Origin: Kribbella sp. VKM Ac-2569
GTDB lineage: Bacteria > Actinomycetota > Actinomycetes > Propionibacteriales > Kribbellaceae
Assembly (NCBI RefSeq): GCF_004216905.1
Contig: NZ_SGXJ01000006.1
Location: 124,001-188,000 of the forward strand
DNA: 64,000 bases
Reading direction: 5' to 3'
Below the pieces are notes generated by a model. It made no database searches, had not been told where the DNA came from, and worked only from the letters and a program-made list of their open reading frames with translations. This document shows, one piece after another, positions 24,439 through 33,045 of this stretch; position 1 is the stretch's first letter; each line of letters opens with the position of its first letter. Both the position numbers and the translations under genes were made by a program.

Positions 24439-25668
24439 ATGACCGCCCGGGGGCTGCTGCACAACGGTGACTACCTGAAGCTGCTCACCGGGCAGACGAT
24501 CAGCTCGATCGGCTCCTCGATGAGCTCGTTCGTGTTCACCCTGCTAGGCCTGGCCATCACGGGCTCCCCGGTGCAGGCAGGTCTCGTCGGTACGTCGGCC
24601 GCACTCGGCGGGATCCTGGCGGCGTTGCCGGGCGGCGCGCTGGCGGACCGGTGGAGCCGGCGCAAGATCCTGATCGGGTACAGCCTGCTCGGCACCGTCC
24701 TGTTCGGGTCGGTGGCCGTCGTGGGCTGGCTCGGCCACCTGACCCTTCCGCATCTCATGGTCGTCGGCCTGGTCAACGGCGCGGGCTACGGCCTGTTCAT
24801 GCCCGCCGAGACGGGTGCGCTCCGGCAGATCGTCCCGCCGGAGGACCTCGGCACCGCGCTCGCGGCCGCGCACGGCCGGCAGAACCTGGCGGGGTTGGCC
24901 GGTGCGCCGCTCGGCGGGCTGCTCTACTCGATCGGCCGGGCGATCCCGATCGCGGTGGACGCGGTCTCGTACCTGGTGATGGCGATCATGCTCACCACGA
25001 TCCGTCATCCGTTGCCCGCCACGAAGCCCGAAGGCGGCGCGCACGAGCCGATGCTGAAGGCGATCCGATCCGGGTTGACCTGGCTGTTCCGTCAGCGCGA
25101 CCTGCGGACGATCGCGGTCGTCGCGACGCTGCTGAACTTCGCGGCGAACGGAACGATCCTGGTGCTGATCCTGAGCATGCAGCAGCGCGGCGTACCGGCC
25201 TCCGTGATCGGCCTGTTGGAGACCGCGATGGGGGTGGGCGGCCTGGCGGGCGCGTTCCTGGCGCCCAGGCTGCTGGCCAGGTTCAGCACCGGCCGGATCA
25301 CGATCGTCGGCGCCTGGATCATCGCGGTCACGTTCGCGAGTACGGCGGCGACCACGCAACCCGTCGTACTGATCCTGCTCCCGGCGCTTGCGATCTTCCT
25401 GCTGCCCGCATTGAACTCCGGCCTGTTCGGCTACCAGATGCTGATCACGCCGGACCACCTGCAGGGCCGGGCGCAGAGTGCGTTCATGTTCCTGTCCAAC
25501 GGCGCGGCCCCGCTGGCGCCGTTCCTCGGTGGCCTGTTCCTGGAAACGCTCGGCGCGCGGGGCGCTCTGCTGATCTTCGGCGGTCTGCTCGCGATCGGCT
25601 CCGTACTGCTCACGATCAGCCGCTCGATTCGCTCGATCCCGTTGCTCTCCGAGGTCGAGGCGGCCTGA
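24439..25668 (+). CDS. MFS transporter (EntS/MFS_3-like exporter)
   Basis: A 409-residue major facilitator with about 12 hydrophobic segments. It shows the loop 2-3 motif GGALADRWSRRKILIG, the N-terminal DYLKLLTGQTISSIGSSMSSFVFTLL pattern of the EntS/MFS_3 group, and a central ATRPEGG-like loop before the second half (LTWLFRQRDLRTIAVVATLLNF). Members export siderophores, macrolides or other small molecules. It is 38 bp downstream of the sigma factor gene on the same strand, so it may be co-transcribed or be a sigma target. Substrate unknown. Confidence 0.88.
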   Translation: MTARGLLHNGDYLKLLTGQTISSIGSSMSSFVFTLLGLAITGSPVQAGLVGTSAALGGILAALPGGALADRWSRRKILIGYSLLGTVLFGSVAVVGWLGHLTLPHLMVVGLVNGAGYGLFMPAETGALRQIVPPEDLGTALAAAHGRQNLAGLAGAPLGGLLYSIGRAIPIAVDAVSYLVMAIMLTTIRHPLPATKPEGGAHEPMLKAIRSGLTWLFRQRDLRTIAVVATLLNFAANGTILVLILSMQQRGVPASVIGLLETAMGVGGLAGAFLAPRLLARFSTGRITIVGAWIIAVTFASTAATTQPVVLILLPALAIFLLPALNSGLFGYQMLITPDHLQGRAQSAFMFLSNGAAPLAPFLGGLFLETLGARGALLIFGGLLAIGSVLLTISRSIRSIPLLSEVEAA

Positions 25669-25713
25669 TTCGGGGGCTCCCGTTCCGGGCCCGGGTGTGC
25701 TCAGATGGGGACC

Positions 25714-26718
25714 ATGAAGAAGCTCATCAACGACCCGGCCGATGTTGTGAGTGAAGCGCTGCAGGGGATGGCGGCGGCGCATCCGGACCGGCTCCGGGTG
25801 GACCTCGAGAACCGGATCGTCTATCGCAAGGACGCGCCGAGACCCGGCAAGGTCGGGCTGATCTCCGGTGGCGGGTCGGGGCACGAGCCGATGCACGGCG
25901 GGTTCGTCGGGCTCGGGATGCTGGACGCGGCCTGTGCGGGTGAGGTGTTCACCTCCCCGGTGCCGGACCAGATGATGGCCGCGACCAAGGCGGTCGACGC
26001 GGGCGCCGGCGTACTGCACATCGTGAAGAACTACACCGGCGACGTGATGAACTTCGAGATGGCCGCCGAACTGGCTGCCGCCGACGCCGGCACCGAGGTG
26101 CTGTCGGTGGTGACGAACGACGACGTCGCCGTCCAGGACAGCCTCTACACGGCCGGCCGCCGAGGCGTCGGCGTGACCGTGCTGCTCGAGAAGATCGTCG
26201 GCGCGGCCGCCGAGGAGGGCCGCCCGCTGCAAGAGGTCGCGGACCTCGCGAAGAAGGTCAACGACAACGGCCGCAGCATGGGTATGGCGCTGACGTCGTG
26301 CACCGTCCCGGCCGCGGGCAAGCCGACGTTCGAGCTGGCCGAGAACGAGATGGAGGTCGGCATCGGCATCCACGGCGAGCCCGGCCGGCAGCGGCTGCCG
26401 CTGGCTCCGGCGCGCGACATCGCCGCGATGCTGGTCGACCCGGTGGTCTCGGATCTTCCTTACCAGCAAGGCGATTCGGTGATCGCGTTCGTCAACGGCA
26501 TGGGCGGTACGCCGCTGCTCGAGCTGTACCTGATGTACAACGAGGTCGCTCAGCTCCTCGACCGCGCGGGCATCACGGTCGCCCGCTCGCTGGTCGGCAA
26601 CTACATCACCTCGCTGGAGATGGCCGGCTGCTCGGTCACCCTCCTGAAGGCGGACGACGAACTGGTACGTCTCTGGGACGCCCCGGTGAACACCCCCGGC
26701 CTACGCTGGAACGCGTGA
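25714..26718 (+). CDS. dhaK: PTS-type dihydroxyacetone kinase, substrate-binding subunit DhaK
   Basis: A 334-residue DhaK subunit. Dihydroxyacetone binds covalently to a histidine: His220 in the motif VGIGIHGEPG. The supporting residues are present: His57 in GGGSGHEPMHGG and Asp110 in NYTGDVMNF. DhaK works with DhaL, which carries ADP as a cofactor rephosphorylated by the PTS protein DhaM. ATG at 25714 matches the usual start MKKLINDP; another ATG nine bases upstream is possible. The stop overlaps the dhaL GTG start. The product, dihydroxyacetone phosphate, enters glycolysis. Glycerol dehydrogenase or another DHA source is not encoded nearby. Confidence 0.96.
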   Translation: MKKLINDPADVVSEALQGMAAAHPDRLRVDLENRIVYRKDAPRPGKVGLISGGGSGHEPMHGGFVGLGMLDAACAGEVFTSPVPDQMMAATKAVDAGAGVLHIVKNYTGDVMNFEMAAELAAADAGTEVLSVVTNDDVAVQDSLYTAGRRGVGVTVLLEKIVGAAAEEGRPLQEVADLAKKVNDNGRSMGMALTSCTVPAAGKPTFELAENEMEVGIGIHGEPGRQRLPLAPARDIAAMLVDPVVSDLPYQQGDSVIAFVNGMGGTPLLELYLMYNEVAQLLDRAGITVARSLVGNYITSLEMAGCSVTLLKADDELVRLWDAPVNTPGLRWNA

Positions 26719-27341
26719 GCATGGGAGTCGATTCCTTCGTCAGCTGGTTGCGTGATGTCGCCGGTTCGCTGCACGACAACTCGGCGTACCTGACCGAGCT
26801 GGACTCGGCGATCGGGGATGCCGATCACGGCGCGAACATGGATCGCGGGTTCCAGGCGGTGGTCGGGATGCTGGACGAGACGTCGTTCGACGGCACTGAC
26901 GAACTGCTGAAGAAGGCCGGGATGACGCTGGTCAGCAAGGTCGGCGGGGCGAGCGGGCCTTTGTACGGGACGTTCTTCCTGCGCTTCGGGACTGCGCTCG
27001 CCGGGGCCGACCTGACGCCGGAGGCGATCGGGAAGGGGCTGCACGCCGGGGTCGAAGGGGTGCTTGCCCGCGGCAAGGCGGAGCTCGGGGACAAGACCAT
27101 GTACGACGCCTGGGCGCCGGCACTGGAGGCGTACGACGCCGCGGTGGCGGGGGGATCAGACCTCGGTACGGCGTTGACCGCTGCCGCCGAGGCCGCCGCG
27201 AAGGGCCGGGACGCGACGATCCCGCTGGTCGCGCGGAAGGGTCGCGCGAGCTATCTGGGTGAGCGCAGCGCCGGGCATCAGGATCCCGGCGCGACGAGCA
27301 CCACGCTGATCTTGGAGTCCGCGGCCCGAACGCTGTCATGA
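26715..27341 (+). CDS. dhaL: Dihydroxyacetone kinase ADP-binding subunit DhaL
   Basis: A 208-residue DhaL subunit. The ADP-Mg-binding aspartates lie in LDSAIGDADHGANMDRG (about residues 27-43; the family usually has GDGDHG, here GDADHG). The glycine-rich loops VGGASGPLYGTFF and the C-terminal YLGERSAGHQDPGATSTTLIL complete the nucleotide site. GTG at 26715 overlaps the dhaK stop (GTGA); ATG at 26721 is an alternative. Its stop overlaps the next ATG. DhaL passes phosphate from DhaM to DHA held on DhaK. Confidence 0.95.
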   Translation: MSMGVDSFVSWLRDVAGSLHDNSAYLTELDSAIGDADHGANMDRGFQAVVGMLDETSFDGTDELLKKAGMTLVSKVGGASGPLYGTFFLRFGTALAGADLTPEAIGKGLHAGVEGVLARGKAELGDKTMYDAWAPALEAYDAAVAGGSDLGTALTAAAEAAAKGRDATIPLVARKGRASYLGERSAGHQDPGATSTTLILESAARTLS

Positions 27342-29638
27342 TCGGGATCGTGGTGGTGTCGCACAGCCGCGCGCTGGCTGAGGCGGCGGTCGGGCTCGCG
27401 ACGGAGATGGTTGCCGAGGACAAGCGCCCGGTGATCGCGATCGCCGCCGGGCTGGACACGACGACGTTCGGGACCGACGCGATGGCGGTCTCGGAAGCTC
27501 TTGGTACGGCGGATAGTCCGGACGGCGTACTGGTGCTGCTCGATCTGGGTAGCGCGGTACTGAGTGCCGAGATGGCATTGGAGTTCGTCGATCCCGAGAT
27601 GGCCGCGCGGGTGCGTCTGACGAGTGCGCCGTTGGTCGAGGGTCTGGTGGCGGCGGTTGTCACCGCGTCGACCGATGCGTCCTTGGATGCGGTTGCTGCG
27701 GAGGCTGAGCGGGGGTTGGTCGGGAAGCAGGATCACCTCGGCGTGGCCACTGCCGACGCTGCTCCAGTTGTTGAGGCCGATCGGACCGTCGAGGTGGTTG
27801 TCGGCAATGAGCACGGCTTGCATGCCCGGCCGGCGGCGCGGCTGGTGGGGCTGGTCAACGGCTTCGACGCGGTCGTGACACTCACCGATCTGGACAACGG
27901 TAAGGGGCCCGTCGACGCGGGCAGCTTGAGCATGGTCGCGACGCTGAACGCCCAGCAGGGCCACCGATTGCGGGTGGGTGCGAGCGGCGTTGCGGCCGAT
28001 GCGGTGCTCGCCGCGGTCGAGGACCTCGCAGCGCAGAACTTCGGGGATGCGGTTGTGGAGAAGGCCGCTCCTTCGCCGGGTGGGTCCGGGTTGGATGTCG
28101 CGATCGGGCCAGCGGTACTCGCGGGTGCTCAGGTCAGTCTTGGTGATTATGTTGCTGGGGACAACGAGCTTGGCCGACTGGACGAGGCTCTCGCGACCGC
28201 GGGCGAGCAGCTCGACGAACTGCGGGACAACCACGGCGACATCTTCGCAGCGCATCTCGCCTTGCTGGGCGATCGCAAGGTACTCGACGACGTACGTGCT
28301 TCGATCGCCGCTGGTGCATCGGCCCCGGCCGCGTGGAAGCAGGTGTACGGCGAGCTGGCGACTGCCTTCGAAGGGCTTGATGACGAGTATCAACGCGAGC
28401 GCGCGCAGGACGTCCGCGCCGTACGCGATCGGGTACTGCGATTGCTGGTCGGAGTGACTGAGGTAGCGCCGACGGACGGCATCCTCGTCGTACCCGAGCT
28501 GGATGCGGCGACCGCTGCCACCCTCGACGCGACCCGGATCGCGGGGATCGCCGTCCGGGCAGCCGGGACGACCGGGCACGGGGTGATCGTGGCTCGGTCG
28601 CGTGGGATCCCGTTGATCACCGGGATCGGGGACGTCGACGTGCCGCCGGGTGCGGTCGTCTCGTTCGACGCTCGAACCGGATCGTTCGAGGTCGCGCCCG
28701 ACGAGGAGCGGGTCCGCGCAACGATCACCGAGCGCGAAGGCGAGCGTGCGCAGGCGATCGCGGACGCCGACCTACCCGCCACCACCCGCGACGGCCGGAC
28801 GATCGACGTACTCGTGAACGTGGGCGTCGTGCAGGATGCTGTCGACGCGCGCGGTGCGGACGGGTCCGGGTTGGTACGGACCGAGGTGCTCTTCGGGGAT
28901 CGCCGTACGGCGCCGACCGTCGACGAACAGGTCGACGCGTTCCGCGCGATCGCACAAGCCCTCGGTGGCAAGCCGATCACGATCCGGACTTGGGACATCG
29001 GCGGCGACAAACCGCTCCCATTCCTGCCGCAGGACCGGGAGGCGAACCCGTTCCTCGGCGAACGCGGCCTCCGCGTCTTCCGCCGCCGCCCCGAACTGCT
29101 CCGCGATCAGCTCGAAGCGATCCGGCGTACGGCGGCCGAAACCCCGGTGCACGTGATGTTCCCGATGGTGACGACCGCCGACGAGGTCGCGTGGGCGTTG
29201 CAGGAGCTCGGCCCGCGGGACGGTCTCGAGGTCGGCATCATGGTCGAGGTGCCCGCGGCGGCGCTGCGCGTCGGCAGTCTCGCCACGGAACTCGACTTCG
29301 TCAGCATCGGCACCAACGACCTCACGCAATACACGACGGCTGCCGACCGGACCAACGCTGCGGTCGCGCCGCTCGCCGACGGTCTCGATCCCGCCGTACT
29401 CCAGCTGATCGACCACGTCGTCCGCAACGCCGGCGTACGCGTCGCAGTCTGCGGTGACTTGGCCAGCGACCCGCACGCCGCCGTACTGCTTGCTGCCCTC
29501 GGTGTGAGCGAGCTGAGCGCTGTCGGACCACAGGTGCCGTTGGTGAAGGCCCAGCTACGGCAGGCCGACCTGGGACGGGTCGACACTGCTGCTGTGCTGG
29601 CGGCTCGGGATGCGGATCAGGTGCGCGGCCTGCTGTAG
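27338..29638 (+). CDS. dhaM: DhaM-HPr-Enzyme I fusion phosphotransferase
   Basis: A 766-residue fusion carrying a complete phosphate relay for the DHA kinase. Residues 1-130 are the EIIA-Man-like DhaM domain with His9 (VVVSHSRALA). Residues 150-237 are an HPr domain with His162 (NEHGLHARPAARL) and the regulatory-site region replaced by AGSLSMV. From about 250 on is Enzyme I: swivelling-domain His414 (GTTGHGVIVARSRG, where TSH is usual), PEP-site motifs RTWDIGGDKPLP, GERGLR and SIGTNDLTQYT, and the catalytic Cys in VCGDLASDP. PEP would phosphorylate the EI part, then HPr, DhaM and DhaL-ADP. The ATG overlaps the dhaL stop. The 3' end overlaps the convergent cupin gene by 22 bp. Confidence 0.95.
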   Translation: MIGIVVVSHSRALAEAAVGLATEMVAEDKRPVIAIAAGLDTTTFGTDAMAVSEALGTADSPDGVLVLLDLGSAVLSAEMALEFVDPEMAARVRLTSAPLVEGLVAAVVTASTDASLDAVAAEAERGLVGKQDHLGVATADAAPVVEADRTVEVVVGNEHGLHARPAARLVGLVNGFDAVVTLTDLDNGKGPVDAGSLSMVATLNAQQGHRLRVGASGVAADAVLAAVEDLAAQNFGDAVVEKAAPSPGGSGLDVAIGPAVLAGAQVSLGDYVAGDNELGRLDEALATAGEQLDELRDNHGDIFAAHLALLGDRKVLDDVRASIAAGASAPAAWKQVYGELATAFEGLDDEYQRERAQDVRAVRDRVLRLLVGVTEVAPTDGILVVPELDAATAATLDATRIAGIAVRAAGTTGHGVIVARSRGIPLITGIGDVDVPPGAVVSFDARTGSFEVAPDEERVRATITEREGERAQAIADADLPATTRDGRTIDVLVNVGVVQDAVDARGADGSGLVRTEVLFGDRRTAPTVDEQVDAFRAIAQALGGKPITIRTWDIGGDKPLPFLPQDREANPFLGERGLRVFRRRPELLRDQLEAIRRTAAETPVHVMFPMVTTADEVAWALQELGPRDGLEVGIMVEVPAAALRVGSLATELDFVSIGTNDLTQYTTAADRTNAAVAPLADGLDPAVLQLIDHVVRNAGVRVAVCGDLASDPHAAVLLAALGVSELSAVGPQVPLVKAQLRQADLGRVDTAAVLAARDADQVRGLL

Positions 29639-30267
29639 TAGCGCAGCTCTACGAGGTTGAAGCCGGAGGTGCGCTCTGGCTTGGCTGGGAGCGTGTAGCT
29701 CTCGCCGGGCTCGAGGTAGGTGACGTCCGGGCTCGCCAGGTCCAGGTCGACGACCAGGGCCGGGTAGGCGCCGGTGCGCCAGGTGTACGACTCGCCAGCT
29801 TCAGGGGTGACGTGCTGGACGCGTACGTCGTCCTCGTCGACAACCACCTTGGCGGGGATCTCACCGGCCTCTTCGAACCCTGCCCCAGCTGTGTCGACAC
29901 CGAAGTACGGGTCGCCGGAGGCCTCTTCGCCGAGGTCGAGCACCTCGATGAGGCGGTTGAGGTACAGCGCGTCGCCGTGGTTGGTGAGCATGTGCACCGG
30001 CGACACGGGACGGTAGACCGAGCCGCCGACCGTCTCACTCAGCTGCCGCGCCGGGCTGCCGTCCAGCCAGTCCATGTGGCAGGGCGACGTCGAGAGGCAC
30101 AGGACGACGTACGGGTTGTGGTGCAGGTGCCAGCCCTGGGCCTCACCGGGCTGCAGCTCCACCTCCCAGACGCGCACGCGCGAGTTCTTCAGCAGCACGC
30201 GGGTGCCGATCTCACCGAGCACGACCTCCGTGCCGTCAGGAGCGGTGACAGTAGTACCGGCGGTCAT
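29617..30267 (-). CDS. Cupin-domain protein (two cupin-like halves)
   Basis: A 216-residue protein with a first cupin barrel (residues about 25-110) holding the motif GEAQGWHLHHNPYVVLCL and, later, PVSPVHMLTNHGDALYLNRLIEVL. A second, more degenerate half follows (VRVQHVTPEAGESYTWRTG to YLEPGESYTLPA). The His pair in WHLHH suggests a metal site in the first half only. It may be a small-molecule binding or isomerase-like cupin; no specific role can be assigned. The GNAT gene upstream overlaps its start by four bases, so the two are translationally coupled. The 3' end lies inside the end of the convergent dhaM gene. Confidence 0.8.
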   Translation of the reverse strand: MTAGTTVTAPDGTEVVLGEIGTRVLLKNSRVRVWEVELQPGEAQGWHLHHNPYVVLCLSTSPCHMDWLDGSPARQLSETVGGSVYRPVSPVHMLTNHGDALYLNRLIEVLDLGEEASGDPYFGVDTAGAGFEEAGEIPAKVVVDEDDVRVQHVTPEAGESYTWRTGAYPALVVDLDLASPDVTYLEPGESYTLPAKPERTSGFNLVELRYYSRPRT

Positions 30268-30812
30268 GCGGTCTCCTCAATTGGTCGTTCCATCGCGACA
30301 CCGGCCAGGGTGATGCCGTCGGGCATCGGCAGCTTGGCGGGCTCCACCTCCGTGAAGCCGAAAGCCTTGTAGAGCGGTACGCCGGGCAGCGTCGACATCA
30401 GCGCGAGCCGGGTGAACCCCTCCGCGCGGGCCGCCTCGGTGCACGCGGTCAGGATCGCCCGGCCGAGTCCACGCCGCGTCCAGTCCGCCCGGACGAACAT
30501 CGCCCGAATGCGGGCCGGCTCAGTTGCAGGGTCGAGGAGCCGCTCGTCCGCTCCCGCCGTACTCGCATTGAACAGCTTGTTCCGCCGGCTCCACCCACCA
30601 CAGGCGACGACCTCACCACCCGCCTCCAGCACGTAATAGGTGCCGTCGTCAATCAACGTGGTGTCCAGCGTGGTGATGTGCTTGGCCGCGCTGGCCGTCT
30701 CTTCCGCGTCGTAGTACGCCGGGAACTGGGTCTCCACCGCGGCCCGGGCCAGCTCGGCCACCGAGGGCCCGTCCGCCGCCACCGCCAACCGCAACACAGC
30801 CTCCACACCCAC
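30264..30812 (-). CDS. GNAT-family N-acetyltransferase
   Basis: A 182-residue acetyltransferase. The acetyl-CoA loop is in FVRADWTRRGLGRAILTACTEAARAEGF (motif A with R-R-G-L-G), followed by LALMSTLPGVPLYKAFGFTEVE, the motif B end typical of GNAT proteins. The N-terminal part (RLAVAADGPSVAELAR, TQFPAYYD) would bind the substrate, which is not known. A GTG at 30812 is the most upstream start; others lie within the next 15 bases. It is coupled to the cupin gene by an ATGA overlap and follows a DUF1707-like gene at 8 bp. Confidence 0.88.
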   Translation of the reverse strand: MGVEAVLRLAVAADGPSVAELARAAVETQFPAYYDAEETASAAKHITTLDTTLIDDGTYYVLEAGGEVVACGGWSRRNKLFNASTAGADERLLDPATEPARIRAMFVRADWTRRGLGRAILTACTEAARAEGFTRLALMSTLPGVPLYKAFGFTEVEPAKLPMPDGITLAGVAMERPIEETA

Positions 30813-30820
30813 AGGCTAGT

Positions 30821-31306
30821 TCACTTCGAACGGCGCTTCTTGGCCCAGTCCCGATACGCCAAGAACATGTTGCCTCCCACCACCACGAGGAGCACCAGGA
30901 GCAACACCATGCTGGGGTTCGTCAAGATGATGACGCCCGCGAACACCACCCCGACACCGAGGATCTTCGCCAGGTTCACGACCAACTCACGGTCCACCTG
31001 CGCCGGCTCAGCCGCAAACTTCACCGCGGACTTCCGACGGACCGTGGACTTCGCGCGGGCTGTGGACTTCGCCGCACGGGCTGGTGTGGACAGGACGGGG
31101 AACGGCACGCCTTCGAAGACCTGCTTCAGGTCGCCGCGGGTCCGGGCTCTCTCGAGCAGCTCCAGGCGGTCGGACAACTGCGTCTTGTCGATCTCGCGGC
31201 GGAAGTACAGCTCCGCCAGTGCCAGATCGCACCGCGCCCGATCTGCCTGGCTCAGCGGGGGACCCGTGCGTCGTCGGGGCCGGATCGGTGCGCGGCGCTT
31301 TCTCAT
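30821..31306 (-). CDS. DUF1707-like (SHOCT-type) membrane protein
   Basis: A 161-residue protein. A very basic N-terminus (MRKRRAPIRPRRR) precedes a DUF1707-type helical module (LSQADRARCDLALAELYFRREIDKTQL, then RLELLERARTRGDLKQVFEGVPFP, about residues 18-70). A basic alanine/lysine linker and two hydrophobic helices near the C-terminus (about 105-150) follow. DUF1707 modules are short helical hairpins found in front of membrane segments in many actinobacterial proteins of unknown role. Its ATG overlaps the stop of the small gene at 31303 by four bases. Confidence 0.75.
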   Translation of the reverse strand: MRKRRAPIRPRRRTGPPLSQADRARCDLALAELYFRREIDKTQLSDRLELLERARTRGDLKQVFEGVPFPVLSTPARAAKSTARAKSTVRRKSAVKFAAEPAQVDRELVVNLAKILGVGVVFAGVIILTNPSMVLLLVLLVVVGGNMFLAYRDWAKKRRSK

Positions 31307-31464
31307 GGCCTTCGCCTTCCGCTTCTGCGGAACTTCCAGGTCAAGGCGCCGGCCTGGACCCGTTGGTTGCCCATCCCGGTACGGCGGACCAACTCCGCCT
31401 GGGTCAACGGTGCGAACCGCAGGTGCTCAAGAAGCGCGTGCTCCAACCCCGGATCGCTCCCCAC
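31303..31464 (-). CDS. Small 53-residue protein coupled to the DUF1707-like gene
   Basis: A short open frame from GTG at 31464, preceded by GGGGGAG four bases upstream, encoding VGSDPGLEHALLEHLRFA, then PLTQAELVRRTGMGNQRVQ and a basic end RRSGRRRP. The middle looks like the first two helices of a winged helix-turn-helix. Its stop overlaps the ATG of the DUF1707-like gene. Longer in-frame versions run antisense into the sigma gene and are not credible. Function unknown; it could be a small DNA-binding protein. Confidence 0.5.
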   Translation of the reverse strand: MGSDPGLEHALLEHLRFAPLTQAELVRRTGMGNQRVQAGALTWKFRRSGRRRP

Positions 31465-31598
31465 AGATCTCCCCCTCAACTGGCCCCACCCTGATTCTCG
31501 CAGGTACTCGTGGTCATCGAACCCATACAGAAAGCTGCAGGAAGCTGCAATCTCGGCGGGGTGAAATGGGTGGACGGGCTGGTGGACATCTACCGGGT

Positions 31599-32225
31599 AT
31601 GACGCTGATACCGATCGAGGCTCGGAGTGGGCCGGTGAGTGAGGGAGTCGTGCACGACCCACCACCAGATGCGCGCCGGGAGCGGTTCGAGCAGGTCTTC
31701 GCGACGCATCGGGAGGCGGTGCTCGGGTACCTGCGCCGCCGGACCGACAGCGGCCACGACGCCGCGGACCTGCTCGCCGACACGTTCCTGGTCGCCTGGC
31801 GCCGGCTGGACGACGTACCGCTCGACCCACAGACCAGACCATGGCTGTACGGCGTAGCGCGCCGGGTACTCGCCAACCACCGCCGCGGTGAGGGCCGCCG
31901 GCACGCACTGGCGACCAAGCTGCGTGACGAGCTCAGTGACGCCGAACCGGTGCACCCGCTGCTGGACGACACTCCCGCGGCACGTGCCTTCCGCGCACTG
32001 CCGGAGCAGGACCGGGAGCTGCTGTCACTGGTCGCGTGGGAGGAGCTCGACACAGGCCAGATAGCCACGGTCCTCGGCATCTCGCGCAACGCCGTACGCA
32101 TCAGGCTGCACCGCGCCCGGAAGCGGTTCGCCAAGTTGCTCACCGCCCCACTCGCGAACCGCATCGTGGTCGCTCTCAGCACTGAGTCCACCCTGAAAGA
32201 AGGGGCTTCCCATGAAGACGCATGA
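31599..32225 (+). CDS. ECF-type RNA polymerase sigma factor
   Basis: A 208-residue group-IV sigma factor. Region 2 has FEQVFATHREAVLGYLRRRTDSGHDAADLLADTFLVAWRRLDD and PWLYGVARRVLANHRR (about residues 30-105). Region 4 has FRALPEQDRELLSLVAWEELDTGQIATVLGISRNAVRIRLHRARKRF (about 130-180). The ATG at 31599 is the first in frame after the non-coding gap; GTG at 31635 could also serve. The last 14 bases overlap the next gene, whose product has one membrane helix and probably senses the signal. The 134-bp gap before it holds the divergent promoters and no further gene. Confidence 0.92.
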   Translation: MTLIPIEARSGPVSEGVVHDPPPDARRERFEQVFATHREAVLGYLRRRTDSGHDAADLLADTFLVAWRRLDDVPLDPQTRPWLYGVARRVLANHRRGEGRRHALATKLRDELSDAEPVHPLLDDTPAARAFRALPEQDRELLSLVAWEELDTGQIATVLGISRNAVRIRLHRARKRFAKLLTAPLANRIVVALSTESTLKEGASHEDA

Positions 32226-33045
32226 CATCGACGCCGCTGTCCGCGGCCTCAACCCGCACCAGTCCACGGACCTCGTCTCCGACAACGCCTGGGACGAGCT
32301 GGCCGACGCCGTCACCACAGACGAGTCGTCTCCGGTCGTACGCCCCCTACGCCGTTCGCAGCCGCGCCGCCTCGTGCTGGCCGCTGCCTGCACGTTGCTG
32401 ATCGGCGGTGTGGTCGCGGCGACCGTGGTCAACCGCCCCGACCAGAGCCAGCCGCAGGCGCTGTCATTCACCGAACGCGGCGACAAGCTGATCGTCCGGG
32501 TGGTCGACCCGAACGCGGACCCGAAGCGCTACAACGCCGAGTTCAAGAAGATGGGCCTGGACGTGACGGTCCTGAGCGTCCCGGTCAGTCCGCCGTGGGT
32601 CGGCAGGATGATCAGCTTCACCGGCCGCAACGACAAGGACATGAGCCAACTCAAGATGCTCGAGCCCGGTGAGCAGTGCAATGGAACGCTGAACGCTTCG
32701 GACCCGGGCTGTCAGGAGGGTGTCGAGCTGCCGAAGAACTACGACGGCAAGACCGAGATCCAGTTCGGCCGCGTCGCGAAGCAGGGCGAGCTGTACGTCC
32801 ACACCTCGTCGTCGGCGACGGACAAGGGTGAGGTGCTGGCCGGGCTGACGGTGAAGAACAAGACCATCGACCAGGTGCTGCCGCTGGTCAGGTCCCGCGG
32901 TGTCCGCGAGATCGAGTACCTGACCAGCGACGGTCCCAACCACGAGACGGTGAAGTCCCCGCCTGGCAACTGGTACGTCGACGACGCCTCCGCATTCGCG
33001 GAGGGCGAGGTCTCCTTGTTCGTCAGCCCGACACCCGTCAAGTAG
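32212..33045 (+). CDS. Single-pass membrane protein, likely partner of the ECF sigma factor
   Basis: A 277-residue protein. The cytoplasmic N-terminus of about 55 residues (MKTHDIDAAVRGLNPHQST) is followed by one membrane helix (LVLAAACTLLIGGVVAATVV, about 57-76) and an extracytoplasmic domain containing two cysteines (GEQCNGTLN, DPGCQEGVE). It resembles the small sensor-type proteins encoded after SigE/ECF41-like sigma genes in actinomycetes. No zinc anti-sigma HxxxCxxC motif is present, so the mode of sigma control is not the classical ZAS type. It starts 14 bp inside the sigma gene, which indicates coupled translation. The 3' end overlaps the convergent GH127 gene by eight bases. Confidence 0.7.
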   Translation: MKTHDIDAAVRGLNPHQSTDLVSDNAWDELADAVTTDESSPVVRPLRRSQPRRLVLAAACTLLIGGVVAATVVNRPDQSQPQALSFTERGDKLIVRVVDPNADPKRYNAEFKKMGLDVTVLSVPVSPPWVGRMISFTGRNDKDMSQLKMLEPGEQCNGTLNASDPGCQEGVELPKNYDGKTEIQFGRVAKQGELYVHTSSSATDKGEVLAGLTVKNKTIDQVLPLVRSRGVREIEYLTSDGPNHETVKSPPGNWYVDDASAFAEGEVSLFVSPTPVK

